Assembly (NCBI GenBank): GCA_947359465.1
Contig: OX375872.1
Location: forward strand, 77,295,100-77,359,099
Origin: Metellina segmentata
Taxonomy: Eukaryota > Arthropoda > Arachnida > Araneae > Tetragnathidae
Length of the DNA: 64,000 bases
Direction of reading: 5' to 3'
This document shows, piece by piece, positions 52,858 to 63,490 of the stretch. The position numbers and the translations under genes were made by a program. A model generated the notes under the pieces. That model made no database searches. It was not told where the DNA came from and saw only the letters and a list, made by a program, of their open reading frames with translations. Positions within the stretch are counted from its first letter, which is position 1, and each line of letters starts with the position of its first letter.

Positions 52858-53257
52858 ACAGATACGGTTACAGTTATATCTGCAACTAGTTGCGGATACG
52901 GTTAGTCAGCCAAGAGGATCGCTGCAAGCTAATGAAAACGTTTCAATGGTAATTTTAGTTAACGTCGTATTAGAGCAACACAACGGGCTATTGACGACAG
53001 TCTGGGATCAGTCCCTTAAGGAAAAGATCCGAGGACAACACTTCGTAATTTTTGATGATGGAGCAACACCTGAGCTGGCACCCCACTCTCCAAACTTCCA
53101 CACCGACCCAAGGTGAGAACTTTCGGCCACGACAGATTTAAGGTGCACCAGCCGCCTCTACACCATACGCTTACAAACATCCATGCCCGGATCCGGATTC
53201 GAACCAGAAACCTTCCGATCTAGAAGCTAACACCTTAACCACTATACCGTTTGGTTT
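52858..53257 (-). repeat. SINE-A with type-2 head plus shared 3' flank
   Basis: SINE-A antisense at about 52945-53257, with the reversed type-2 head GGATTCGAACCAGAAACCTTCCGATCTAGAAGCTAACACC...CCACTATACCG. The ~85 bases beyond its 3' end (ACAGATACGGTTACAGTTATATCTGCAACTAGTTGC...GCTAATGAAAACGTTTC) recur next to the SINE-A at 62292. Confidence 0.8.
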
Positions 53258-54035
53258 GCTAAAATTTAAATAACTTTAATTCATTAAATAATGTTAGTTT
53301 ACAAAATATATTTAAAGCTAGATTGAACCTTTACACCCGGGGAGGTTTAGTGGCAAACTTCCAAAATGCACATCGAATTTTAACTTAAAACATATATTTA
53401 GTGCCATGTCTCCACGGATCCTTTACAGGGTGAAAGCTTTAAAACTATCGTAGTACATTCTGAATCCCCTTTCAGTCGATTTTGTCATCCAGAAGAGTGC
53501 ACTTTCACCAACCTAGGTGTTACCAGACACAAGAGATGCCTTACAAAACGTAATTAAAATTGTAGGGCTCCGGGCAACACAAGGTAAGTCATAGAATGGT
53601 AGTTGCGTATTGAAAACAAAAGTATTCAAGAGTTGAAAAGGAGTTTCTAATGGTTTGAATAAGTGCGAAAAATATATGAAAGTTTAAGATTGCATGAATT
53701 CTTCAACAGTGGAAAAATAATTTTACTTTGGAATTTTTTAAGACATGGAATTTGCTTTCCTGTAAAATTTGAGAAGTGGAATTGACTTACCACTATGTTG
53801 CTTGGAGTTAATCCAAGCAACATAGCACTTGCAATTAAAAAACCAAAATGAAATATAGCTTTCTTGCCAGCTTTTAGGAATAAGAACTCAAATATTTTTA
53901 GATTACAACGAAAGATTTTTAGAAAATTCGCTCTTTCCATTTAGGTAATTTGATATTTAGAACACGAAAGTTCTTGCGGAAGAATTTTCTCTTGCAATTA
54001 AAGAGGGGTCAGTGGGTTAGCCCACCGTTAGCCCA
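53258..54035 (-). repeat. Interspersed repeat, copy 2 (Helitron-free)
   Basis: Inverted relative of 1110-1377 plus 2885-3480, continuous across the point where copy 1 holds the Helitron (53745/53746 here). The far end reads TTGCAATTAAAGAGGGGTCAGTGGGTTAGCCCACC, a tRNA-SINE-like head also present at the start of copy 1. Confidence 0.75.
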
Positions 54036-54644
54036 TGTTTCAAAATTAAGCGCATGGAAAGCATTTTACAGCTGCTCCAGATCGTTTTATGTCCATGTAA
54101 TTTGATCTAGCATATCGCGAATGTATTCAATTGGAGAAAAGATAGATTGATAGAAAGGCATCGTAAAAGAAGTCTAAATTTAGTTTATAAAGAAGTGTAG
54201 TTCAGACTTTGGGTTCAATACCTCCCACGATGTATTTCAATCTTCTGTGTTTGGGGTTGGCGTCGGCGTTACTCGGTGAGTTTGCCCACTACGCTAGCAA
54301 CAATAGACGTGAAATAAGACCGCATTATTACTGAGAGGAGCTACAAAATGTGACCAACATGTCGGCTAGCACTCACGTGACTGAAAAATTCGTTGGTCGT
54401 TTTGTCATGCTATCGCCTTGTTTGGCTATAAAATAGTATATATTATACTAGAGATATCTAAAGATGGGCGATTTCCCCATTTTTGTCGCCAGAGTCCTAC
54501 GTCACGTGGATCAATCGGATGACGAACAATTAGATGGGTATCTTCCGTCCTTTGAACTGAATGATCGTTTTCTCGTAAGACAAAAGTAGTTGGCTGTGGA
54601 AATCAAAACAATGCTCCAGAATAGTTCGTCGTTTGAGAAATCTA

Positions 54645-54875
54645 AGGCCACGGTAGCCCGGTTGGAAGAGTAGCGGTTTAGCAACCGGAGAAGAGGCGAA
54701 GAGGGTCTGGTGCACGTTAAATCGCACGTTTGCGTGGTGTGGAAGTTTGGAAATCGGAGTACCAGCTCAAGTATCATCTGACCAAGGTTCAAAATTACCA
54801 TGGTGTCCACATATTTTTCCCTTTGGGATTGATACCGGACCCATCAGTTGCTCTAGTACGATGTTATTAAAATGC
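54645..54875 (+). repeat. SINE-A with internal deletions
   Basis: GGCCACGGTAGCCCGGTTGGAAGAGTAGCGGTTTAGCAACCGGAG, then GGTCTGGTGCACGTTAAATCGCACG, body GGTGTGGAAGTTTGG and a shortened tail GTTGCTCTAGTACGATGTTATTAAAATGC. Confidence 0.75.
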
Positions 54876-54914
54876 TTATTTTGGGTTTTTAACTGCATTC
54901 CAAGAACGTTCAAA

Positions 54915-55072
54915 TACTTTTAAATTCCCCACTTCCTTACCTATTTCTAATTTATCTTTATTTGACTGGATATATTCTTAAATATTTTATTAATTTTGTT
55001 GGGTCAAAAATTTCGTTTTGTGTATGGCGCAGCTTGTCCACTAATGGACCTTGCGCCATTAAACCAAAACCA
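54915..55072 (+). repeat. LINE 3' end fragment
   Basis: AT-rich 3' UTR-like sequence ending TTTGTGTATGGCGCAGCTTGTCCACTAATGGACCTTGCGCCATTAAACC, flanked by CCAAGAACGTTCAA on both sides (about 54900 and 55073). Confidence 0.65.
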
Positions 55073-55084
55073 ACCAAGAACGTT

Positions 55085-55246
55085 CAAGAGGCTGTCATGG
55101 CTCTGGATATGCCCACTGCGCTAGCAACCTTCGAGTTGTAGGCGGCGCAGGTTTGATTCTTGTCTGGTGCATTTCTCTCTTTTGTGTCAGTAGAAAATTC
55201 ATTGTGTCAGGCTCAGCACGGTCAGTCCATAATACCCCAAAGCCAA
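55085..55246 (+). repeat. SINE-B, near full length
   Basis: GAGGCTGTCATGGCTCTGGATATGCCCACTGCGCTAGCAACCTTCGAGTTGTAGGCGGCGCAGG, then the body. The LINE-like tail is partly deleted. Followed by CCAAGAACATTCAAG, a third copy of the target repeat. Confidence 0.78.
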
Positions 55247-55259
55247 CCAAGAACATTCA

Positions 55260-55395
55260 AGGGTCGCCGTGGCTCGATGGGAATGCTCATTGCTCTCAAA
55301 ATCTGCTAGTTGAAAGCGTTCATTTCCTTGATGGGCGTATTTCTCTTCTGAATCAATAAAACTTTCCTTGTGTGTGTATCTAATACTTCACGACG
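55260..55395 (+). repeat. SINE-B 5' part
   Basis: GGGTCGCCGTGGCTCGATGGGAATGCTCATTGCTC, CTTGATGGGCGTATTTCTCTTCTGAATCAATAAAACTTTCC. The 3' tail is missing. Confidence 0.7.
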
Positions 55396-55512
55396 ATTCA
55401 TAAGCGGATCCTTGGGATCAAGCACGCAGGTCGGATTATGCGTGTACTCCATCATTCAAGGACGGTCAAATGAAACAAAACCTGTTTATATTAATTCCTA
55501 ATATTTTAATCG

Positions 55513-55568
55513 TCATCTGACCGTGGTTCAAAATTACGTGGTGCTGTCCTCGAATCTTTCCCTTAGGG
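55513..55568 (+). repeat. SINE-A fragment, left of the hAT insertion
   Basis: CATCTGACCGTGGTTCAAAATTACGTGGTGCTGTCCTCGAATCTTTCCCTTAGGG. It continues after the hAT at 61076 with AATTGATCCCGGACCGTC. Confidence 0.8.
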
Positions 55569-55992
55569 CAGGGATGGGCAAACTACGGCCTGCCGGAAGG
55601 TTTTATCCGGCCCGCGGATAGAATTTTAATTTGCCTGTCCGACGGAAATTAAAAGAAAATAGGATTTATATATTATATATCCATCTCCTTTTCTACTTTG
55701 TTTAAATATTTTTTTTCTTCCTTTTTTTCAAAAGATTGATGACCTTTAAACTTTCTTTATTTTTGTTCTACAAAACATAAATCGACGGAAATAGCAAGCA
55801 CAGACAGCTTTCAATCTTTGAAGTGTTAAAAGCGGAAGTTCTTTGTTAGTTATAGCTGGCTCCAACAAGCGTTATCTCTTTCTCGAGGAGCAGACATATG
55901 CGAATCCAATATAGGTGAATTAGACCTCACATGTGGCAGACTGCGCATTTTAAGCTCCAGCCAGCGGCTTTTTCTTTTGGCGCGAGTTTTAA

Positions 55993-58729
55993 AGCGTACG
56001 TACACACTAGAAGTTTTTTTTTTTTTTTTTTTTTAACTTTAAAAGTCCAGTTTTTTTACAGTAGGTCATTGGTTTATGCTTAAAACCATTTCAGCAAAGA
56101 AAAATCATATTAAACTAATTATTAATTAGCTAATTAAGATATAATGAGCTAATTAGCGTGTTTTTTGAACTCTCAAATTCTAATTTGTCTAGAAAGTCAA
56201 TTCTAGTTGTAAATTATTTCCAATATTATTCTTCATGTTTTGACCCTCAATCAAGTTACTAGAGACAAAAGTATTTCTGTTATAACTTTTTTCGTCAAAG
56301 ATGCATAAAAAATCAAGATTTTTTCTGGAAATTTAACATTTAAAAATTCCTTAAAAATTTATTTCTTCACTAATATTTCTGATTTGAGGGTCACAACATC
56401 CACTGTATTATATAGATTAAAATGATACAAAAATAATTATAATAGATTAATTAATTGTTGAGTTATCACTGTTTGAACAAAGCATCATATTGAAAAAACC
56501 TGTTTCTTGAGAAATTGAGTTTAAAGTTTTGGAAACATGTTTTAATGGTAAAATTTTAATAAAATGGATAAAAATGTTACCTACTATGAATTAAAAACCT
56601 CCTGAAACATAAGTTACACCTTCTTTTTCAATTTTCTTATCTTCTTTTCTTTTTTTAATCCCTCGTAAACATTAGTTTCTGTTCCTCCTTAGTTTCTGGA
56701 GCGGTGTAGATTGACGTAAACTTTCCGAAATTCTTAAATTGTCTCTATTTTCAAGGCCTTTGATCATTAAATTTCCCGGACTAATGCCCATCCGCCTCAT
56801 AATCTCTATTTCAGGCTTATACCCACTATTGAAGTGAATTACGGCATCAAGCACTGAAAGTTTGAGAGCATCGGCACCTGAAAATTTTGTTTTCGGGCAA
56901 CGTTTCCAGATCAGTGAATGAAGGCATTCATTGGCATTTTGTGTTTTGCCATGAAGACACTTGTAGCATTTCAGGGCTTGTCAGCCTCAAATAAATAGGC
57001 TTGATATGCTTCAAAAGGTCGAGTGGCAATCCTCCTTTGTGTTTGTACACATCTTGTTTCCCCCGAGCTGCGGCACGTTGGTAGGAACACCAACTGTCAC
57101 TACCCTTTGGGCACTTGGTGTGGAGTGGATGGCTGTCTCGTGCACTCAGATGGTAAAAGGTACTCCAAATGGTATCCGACATCTCTTTCACTGATCAGGT
57201 GTTGTTCCGCAGCGCAAGTCCAAAATAATTTTGCATTAGATTTATTCGTGCATCTGTAAGTTTTCCTTTCCCACCTATTCCTTTAATGGTCTTCTTTAAT
57301 TTTCGTAATGCAGTTCCCAGCCTTTTCTGGTAGTGCCCGATGCACTCTTTTTTCTGTATGGCTTTTCCACGGTATGGATCCAGCTCGCAAACTGCAGAAT
57401 AGCTTTTGCTGTCCCCATCACCGTAAAAATCCAGGTATTCCAATCCTCTGGTGTTAAAGGACGTTGGAAAATTCGTCCTGCACCGATAGGCTCCATGTTA
57501 GTGGATGATCCTTTGTAATTAATTGAACACTTGTGGTCGGCTTTCCATGATTGAAATTGCGCTGATGACTGATCTTTCTTGCACCACTTTCGACACCCAA
57601 TACAGTCCTTCGATAAAACTTCAACATCGATCACTTCTCCTGTGTCGATAGAAATGGCAGTTACTACTCCATTTAACGAGGAGTAGCCTCGCCTATGCCA
57701 AGTTCCATCTATAGACACTCCACATTCAGAAGAACCTTTTATTTGTCTAAGACGGTGAGCAGCCATTCGCATCGTTTGATCCGCAAGTGGTTACACGACA
57801 CGCAGCAAAGCTTTCACGTGTCTGTTGTATGGAACAGGATTTGGTGGAGGAGGCATGTTCATTACAGTCATGAAATGACTGGCTTCTCTGTGGCCACAAC
57901 CAATATGCTTCATGGCATACACTAGACGTCTGTTTACTTCATAAAAATGACCATGTCTTTTAGAAGTTGCACATGGATCACTTACAAAGTCACAATTATG
58001 GCATGCAAGGCTTAGTTCTATACAGCATCCCATTTTCTTGGAAACATTGCTTTGTACATACAATGTTTTTAATGTACAATTTGGACAGTTTAACAAAGTA
58101 AACAACAGATTAATGCAGTCAAGTTCAACAAAAAAACACTGTCCCTGTAAGTCTTTAGTCGCTGCATTATAAGTAATGTTGCCCAGATTTACCTTCGAAG
58201 CAGACGATTTTTCTGGACTGTTTTCAGGCTTAAAAGTAGATTCAACATTAAGATGTTGATTTTTAACAAATTTCCTTTTCTTGGAACGCTTATTTCTAGA
58301 TGAAAAACCCATTTTAATTGAAGAAAGTATCGCAAATATCGCACAACAACTGAAGAAAATTACAACGATAAACGTGTGAAGAAGTAAACAACATGTGCTT
58401 AAACTATAAAGTTACAGTTAAATATCGTTGCCAAACGAAACAAATTAAATACAAAATATTTAAAATAAAAAGTTTTTTAAGTAAAACATAAAATTTCAAA
58501 TGAAATTCTAGAAAATTCGGTTTGTTTACTTCTGGTTGAAAACCGAAACTAGAAATTTTGGTGGCAGTACCTCACGAAAAACCCTTGTAACTAGCGAAAT
58601 ATTCCGAATATTGACAACATCTTGGTATCGTCTGAAAGGTAAAAAATTGAAGTATATTTTAAAACTATAAAAAAATTTGGACTTTCTGGTCAATTTTTTT
58701 TCAGGATTTCTAGTGTGTACACATACACC
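55993..58729 (-). mobile_element. Kolobok/Mutator-like DNA transposon nested in the hAT
   Basis: Bounded by TTAA at 55989-55992 and 58730-58733. The ends AGCGTACGTACACACTAGAA and TTCTAGTGTGTACACATACACC are inverted with a 2-base gap, followed by T-rich and AGTCCA-containing subterminal sequence on both sides. Kolobok elements are known to use TTAA. The coded protein matches the arthropod Mutator-like transposase family, so the class name is inferred from the target site. Confidence 0.78.
56672..58312 (-). pseudogene. Mutator-like (DDE) transposase pseudogene
   Basis: Minus strand. The N-terminal part (58312-57791) is lysine-rich and then Cys-rich with zinc-finger-like CPNC and CHNC pairs. 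An in-frame TAA follows, then SIDGTWHRRGYSSLNGVVTAIS (first Asp), GCRKWCKK and YKGSS. A frameshift near 57440 follows, then YGDGDSKSYSAVCELDPY (second Asp), CIGHYQKRLG, a TGA near 57192 and CPKGSDSWC. A further shift leads to a NECLHSLIWKRCPK segment (Glu) near 56910 and the C-terminus to 56672. The DDE residues are present but the frame is broken at least four times. Confidence 0.8.
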
Positions 58730-58857
58730 TTAATATTATTGATTGCTTATGGAAAGATTGCGGACATATAGCATCATTGTGAATAATGGTGAAAGTATTA
58801 AAAGTATAGCGTAGCTAGTGCTTGTTTGGGTTATTCGTAAAATATTTCAACCCCAAA

Positions 58858-60931
58858 ATGGCTACTAAAAAACGTAATGTTGATTCAGAGTGCCGTGCTT
58901 TTAATGATGAATGAACCTGGAAAAAATTTTTTACAGTTGTTAAAGATAAACCAGTGTGTCTCATCTGCAGTGAAGCTGTAGCAGTCTTCAAAGAATATAA
59001 CATTTCCCGTCTCATTTCACATCTGAGCATAAGAATTCCAATTACGAAACAATGTCCGAATATTTTTTTTTCTAATGGCGGGCACATTTTGACCGAAGTC
59101 ATTGGCCACAACAAGGCCGGAAGTGATGGCCACTTGTGAAGGAGCACCCAGTGGGAGGGCCATCATTGCCCCTAACAATTACATCGTAATTTTGAACCAT
59201 ATTCAGATGACGAAGCAACACCTAAACTGGTATACGCTTACAAACATCCATGCCCGAACCCGGATTCGAACTGGGGACCTTCCGATCTAGAGGCTAACAC
59301 CTTAACCACTATACCGGTTGGTCGGCATGTCCGAATATGAAAGAAAACAAAATGTAGAAAGTCTTTGTAAAAAATTATCAGGCTGACAAAATTTTTTCAA
59401 GAAGGTAAACACTATCCAAGTAGCAGTTACACATGCAAGTTACATTGTAGCATACAATATTGTTAAAAATAATAAAGCTCTCAGTGATGGGGAGTTCGTT
59501 AACAATGCATGCTCCAAGTTTGTGATGTTTTATGTCCAGACAAGAAAAATAATTTTGAGACTGTAAGCTTATCTCGAAAAATGGTGACTTCTAGAATCAA
59601 AGCCATCGATAAAAATTTGACATCACAATTAGAGTCAAAGATTGGCCAGTTTAAATTTTGTTCCATAGCTATGGATGAAAGCACTGATATAAATGATACT
59701 GCTCAGTTAGTATTATTTATAAGAGGTGTTGATGAGAACTTTGAAATTACCGAGGAACTGGCGTGCATGTGTTCTTTAAAGGGAACTACAACGGGATGTG
59801 ATATTTTTCGTGAATTTCAGGAAGGGCTTTTAACTTTGAAAGTGCCTATAACAAATATATGTAATATTACGACCGCTGGAGCACCAAATATGACAGGAAA
59901 AAAATCTGGATTTCTTGGACTCTTTAATCAAAACTATCCCGGGAACAATGTTGTTTTTCTACATTGTGTTATACATCAAGATGCTCTGTGTAAATCTGCA
60001 TTGAATATGAAACCCGTGCTTGATGCAGTCGTGAAGCTTGTAAATACTATTCGATCTCGTGGGCTTACTCACAGGCAATTTCGAGATTTTCTTCAGTCCG
60101 TGCAATCTGAATACTCTGATGTACTGTATTACACGAAAGTAAAATTGCTTAGTACAGGATGTGTTTTCGAGCGAGTTTGGCAGCTGAAAGTCGACATTGT
60201 GTCGTTCTTCCATGAGAAACAGTGTTCTGCGGAGTGCGCAATGTTAGAAGATACAGAATGGCTTTCGGACTTTGCATTTTTCACAGATCTTCTTTGTCGT
60301 ATGAGCAACTTGAATGTCAAGATGCAAGGGAAAAATCAATTTATCGACGATATCTGGGCCCATCTCAAAGCTTTTAAACTAAAACTTAATCTGTTTGCTG
60401 GGCAGCTAGCTAAGAACGACTTGTCTCATTTCTCGAGGTTAAATTCAATACCCTCAGTAAATGAAGAAAAGCTTAAGAATTATGAAGATGGCTTGAAAAA
60501 ACTGCATTTTGAGTTCGAACGCAGATTTCAAGATTTCAGTGCCATTCAAACAGAATTGGATATTTTTACCATGCCTTTCAACGTAAATCGTAAAGCAGTG
60601 GTCAGATTTGCAGCTTGAATTAATTGAGTTGCAATCTAATAATCATCTCAAGCAGTTGTTTCTAAATATGCCGAAGTTAAAGTTTTACAAATCATTATTG
60701 AAAGTAAGTTTCTCAAATTTAATATCTCACGCCCAGAAAATCAGTGCTATGTTTGCTTCATCTTGTATATGTGAACAAGTGTTTTCAACTATGAACCTTA
60801 GAAAGAATTATTTCAGAAGTAGACTGACAGATGAGCATTTAGCCTCGTTCCTTAGAATCAGTACATCTCACTTCGAACCTCAATATAAGAAACTTTTTAA
60901 AATGAAATCGCAATTTCATTCATCTCATTAA
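58858..60931 (+). pseudogene. hAT transposase pseudogene (GTF2IRD2/ZBED-like)
   Basis: Starts MATKKRNVDSECRAFNDE and then a stop at 58912 where the family has Trp. A BED-type finger start follows (CLICSEAVAVFKEYNIS). A SINE-A interrupts at 59064-59326, and two further stops follow near 59360-59390. A 1-base deletion near 59503 precedes the long open part 59509-60618, which has FCSIAMDESTDINDTAQL (first Asp region), FLHCVIHQDALC (CxxH) and WLSDFAFFTDLL with VKMQGKN. A frameshift near 60600 leads to the hATC domain (60608-60931) with SSCICEQVFSTMNLRKN. Not functional. Confidence 0.88.
59064..59326 (-). repeat. SINE-A (type-2 head) inside the hAT transposase
   Basis: Flanked by ATGTCCGAATAT at 59052-59063 and 59327-59338, a perfect 12-base target duplication. 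It contains the reversed type-2 head (GGATTCGAACTGGGGACC...CCACTATACCGGTTGG). Part of the body is replaced by unrelated sequence. Confidence 0.83.
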
Positions 60932-61075
60932 CATATTTAAATTGTAATACTTGTATATTGTTTTTAAAATTTTAGTAAAATTTATCTTTGCCCGCCAATT
61001 TTTTTTTATTTATTTATTTTATTTTTTTTATTTTTGGCCCGCGACCGAAAAAGTTTGCCCATCCCTGTCTTAGGG

Positions 61076-61285
61076 AATTGATCCCGGACCGTCACCTCAC
61101 GTTGGGTTGGCGTGGAAGTTTGGAGAATGGGGTGCCAGCTCAGGTGTTGCTTCGTCATCTGACCGTGGTTCAAAATTACGAGGCGTTGTCCTCGGATCTT
61201 TCCCTTAAGGGACTGATCCCGGACCGTCGTCAATAGCCCGTTGTGTTGCTCTAGTAAGACGTTAACTAAAAATTACCAAATTACC
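61076..61285 (+). repeat. SINE-A: remainder of the hAT target plus a second copy
   Basis: AATTGATCCCGGACCGTCAC completes the split copy's core. From about 61093 a new copy begins (CTCACGTTGGGTTGGCGTGGAAGTTTGGAGAATGGGGTG) and runs to GTAAGACGTTAACTAAAAATTACC. Confidence 0.8.
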
Positions 61286-61404
61286 ACACCTCTGTCGATG
61301 TTAATTAAAAAAAGTACCGGATCGTAGTACCTACTGAACTTAATGGACACTTGATGTCTGAACCGTATCGTGCATTCCAGATGTACCCAGAAATGCGGGA
61401 AATC

Positions 61405-61672
61405 GAAGGTAGGTATTTTAACTAACGTCGCACTGCATAAAGACAACGACTATTGGCCACAAACCCAAGGGGAAAGATTCGAGGACCATACGTAATTTTG
61501 TTCTCGGTCAGATAACGAGATCAAACCTGAGCTGGCACCACTCCAAAGTAATGACATCTGAAGCCACGACACATTTAACGAGCACCAGCCTCCTTTGTAC
61601 ACATGGTCTATGGTTGGATTCGAACTCGTAAATCTCTGTTTGCTAATCCGTTAACTCTTCCAACCGAACTGT
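61405..61672 (-). repeat. SINE-A, antisense
   Basis: GGTAGGTATTTTAACTAACGTCGCACTGCATAAAGACAACG, CATACGTAATTTTGTTCTCGGTCAGATAACGAG, and head antisense GTTTGCTAATCCGTTAACTCTTCCAACC. Confidence 0.75.
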
Positions 61673-61715
61673 TGTGTTGCTCCAGTACGACGTTAATTAA
61701 AATATCTACCTACCT
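61673..61715 (+). repeat. SINE-A tail fragment
   Basis: GTTGTGTTGCTCCAGTACGACGTTAATTAAAATATCTACCTACC. Confidence 0.7.
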
Positions 61716-61737
61716 TCCAACCGGGTTATTCATTTGG

Positions 61738-61850
61738 TAGGTAGGTAGGTATTTAATTAACATCGCACTGGAGCAAACACAACGGTCTTTTGGCTACGGT
61801 CCGAGAACAATCTCGAAGGGAAAGATCGGCGAACGACATCGTGCCGCGGT
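61738..61850 (-). repeat. SINE-A tail, antisense, with GGTA repeats
   Basis: Begins with (GGTA)n at the 3' end of the element, then TTTAATTAACATCGCACTGGAGCAAACACAACGG. Confidence 0.75.
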
Positions 61851-61851
61851 A

Positions 61852-62120
61852 GACCGGTTGGAAGAGTAACAGACTAGCAATCGGAGGGTTGTGGGTTCGA
61901 ATCCAACCAAAGATCGTCGTGTACAAATGGGACTGGTACACGTTAGATCTGGCGTTGCCTCAAATGTCCTCACGTTGGAGTTGTGTGGAAGTTCGGAGAT
62001 GTGGAGTGGCAACTAAGGTGGGACCTATTCAGTTGACCGTGGTGTCATCGCATCTTTTCCTTCGGGGTTGATTACGGCCATTGTGTTGTTCAAGTGCGAC
62101 GTTAATTAAAATAACCTACC
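61852..62120 (+). repeat. SINE-A, full length, type-1 head
   Basis: CCGCGGTAGACCGGTTGGAAGAGTAACAGACTAGCAATCGGAGGGTTGTGGGTTCGAATCC, body and a shortened tail GTTCAAGTGCGACGTTAATTAAAATAACCTACC. Confidence 0.82.
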
Positions 62121-62189
62121 GAGAATAACACCACCTAATTTTGAAGAACTGGCATATGACGACCGTATTCCTTTTGGTAATTTGGGGTC

Positions 62190-62690
62190 GAACAGATACG
62201 GTTACTCGGTTACAGTTATATCTGCAACTAGTTGCTGATACAGTTAGTCGGTCAAAAGGATCGCTGCAAGCTAATGAAAACGTTTCAATGGTAATTTTAG
62301 TTAACGTCGTACTAGAGCAACACAACGGGCTATTGACGACGGTCCGGGCAATTGGTAATTGGTAATTTTAGTTAACGTCGTACTAGAGCAACACAACGGG
62401 CTATTGACGACGGTCCGGGATCAGTCCCTTAAGGGAAAGATCCGAGGACAACACCTCGTAATTTTGAACCACGGTCAGATGACGAAGCAACACCTGAGCT
62501 GGCACCCCACTCTCCAAACTTCCACGCCAACCCAACGTGAGGACTTTCGGCTACGACAGATTTAAGGTGTACCAGCCGCCTCTGCACCATACGCTTACAA
62601 ACATCCATGCCCTGACCCGGATTCGAACCAGGAACCTTATTATCTAGAGGCTAACACCTTAACCACTATACCGGTTGGTCGGTGTATTCC
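62190..62690 (-). repeat. SINE-A (type-2 head) with duplicated tail and shared flank
   Basis: A full antisense SINE-A at about 62358-62690 ends in the reversed type-2 head (ATTCGAACCAGGAACC...CCACTATACCGGTTGG). A second antisense tail lies at 62292-62350. The sequence before it (62190-62291) matches the flank at about 52858-52944. Confidence 0.82.
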
Positions 62691-63189
62691 TCTCTTTTGG
62701 AATGTACAAACTATCAACCAAGTAGAAAAATTATTTATGAGGCTCTGACGACAATCAAGTGGGTATCTCTAGCTATATCGAAATAATTCAGATGTAAATT
62801 GCAGATCACCTCAAACACTCCCATTTGTTCTTTTGTTTCACATTTGAATTGTTTGTTGCTCAATGTAACAATCCAGTCGCTGAGCAGTAGCTATTGAAGA
62901 AACTGTAAAATTGACGTCTCTACAAAAAGCGTTCAAAGTTATGATGCGACGGGGAAAATCGAGTTACTACTCAAGTTATTGTTTTCTCATGAAAATAGGC
63001 AAGATTCGTGACTTTGTCATAGTATTAAACATGAAATGATGACAAAAAAATACTGGTAGGTGAAAATCGCTAAAAATGCAGATTCGTGCCTTTGGCGTGG
63101 TAGTGGCGATGTGCTATTATGTCTACTACAAGTGCCAGAATCGAATCTAAAGTTTTGGGGACCTGGGGCAATAGAGGCTGATGTAGTCC
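62691..63189. other. No recognisable feature
   Basis: AT-rich. The only repeat-like part is GAGGCTGATGTAGTCCTCC near 63175. No credible exon. Confidence 0.45.
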
Positions 63190-63490
63190 TCCATCCGAGG
63201 TAGCTCGTTTGGAAGAGTAACAGACTAACAATCGGTGGGTTGTAAGCACGAATCCAACTAAAAACCGTCGTGTACAAAGGTAATTGGTGCACGTTTAATC
63301 TGTCTTGTCCTCAAATGTCCTCACGGTGGCGACTTGTGGAAATTTGGAAAGTGGGGTGCCAGCTCGAGTGTAACGAGTGCCTCGTCATCTGACCGTGGTT
63401 CAAAATTACGAGGTGTTGTCCTCGGATTAAGGGACGGATCCCGGACCGTCGTCAATATCCTGTTGTGTTGCTCTAGGACGACGTTAATTC
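63190..63490 (+). repeat. SINE-A, full length, type-1 head
   Basis: CCGAGGTAGCTCGTTTGGAAGAGTAACAGACTAACAATCGG, ACCGTCGTGTACAAAGGTAATTGGTGCACG, body CGTGGTTCAAAATTACGAGG and tail GTTGCTCTAGGACGACGTTAATTCC. Confidence 0.82.

Larger units (their letters stand above)
55569..61067 (+). mobile_element. hAT transposon carrying two nested insertions
   Basis: The left end CAGGGATGGGCAAACTACGGCC and right end GGCCCGCGACCG...AGTTTGCCCATCCCTG are inverted repeats. The 8-base target copies are CCTTAGGG (55561-55568) and TCTTAGGG (61068-61075), one mismatch. The target is a SINE-A. Inside are a Kolobok/Mutator-like element (55993-58729), the hAT transposase remnant (58858-60931) and a SINE-A (59064-59326). 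Without the insertions the element is about 2.5 kb, ordinary for this family. Confidence 0.88.

Noticed and set aside
59509..60618. A functional 369-residue host gene.
   Set aside because: It is the middle of a hAT transposase lacking its N-terminal finger (stops, SINE insertion, 1-base deletion upstream) and with the hATC domain in another frame.
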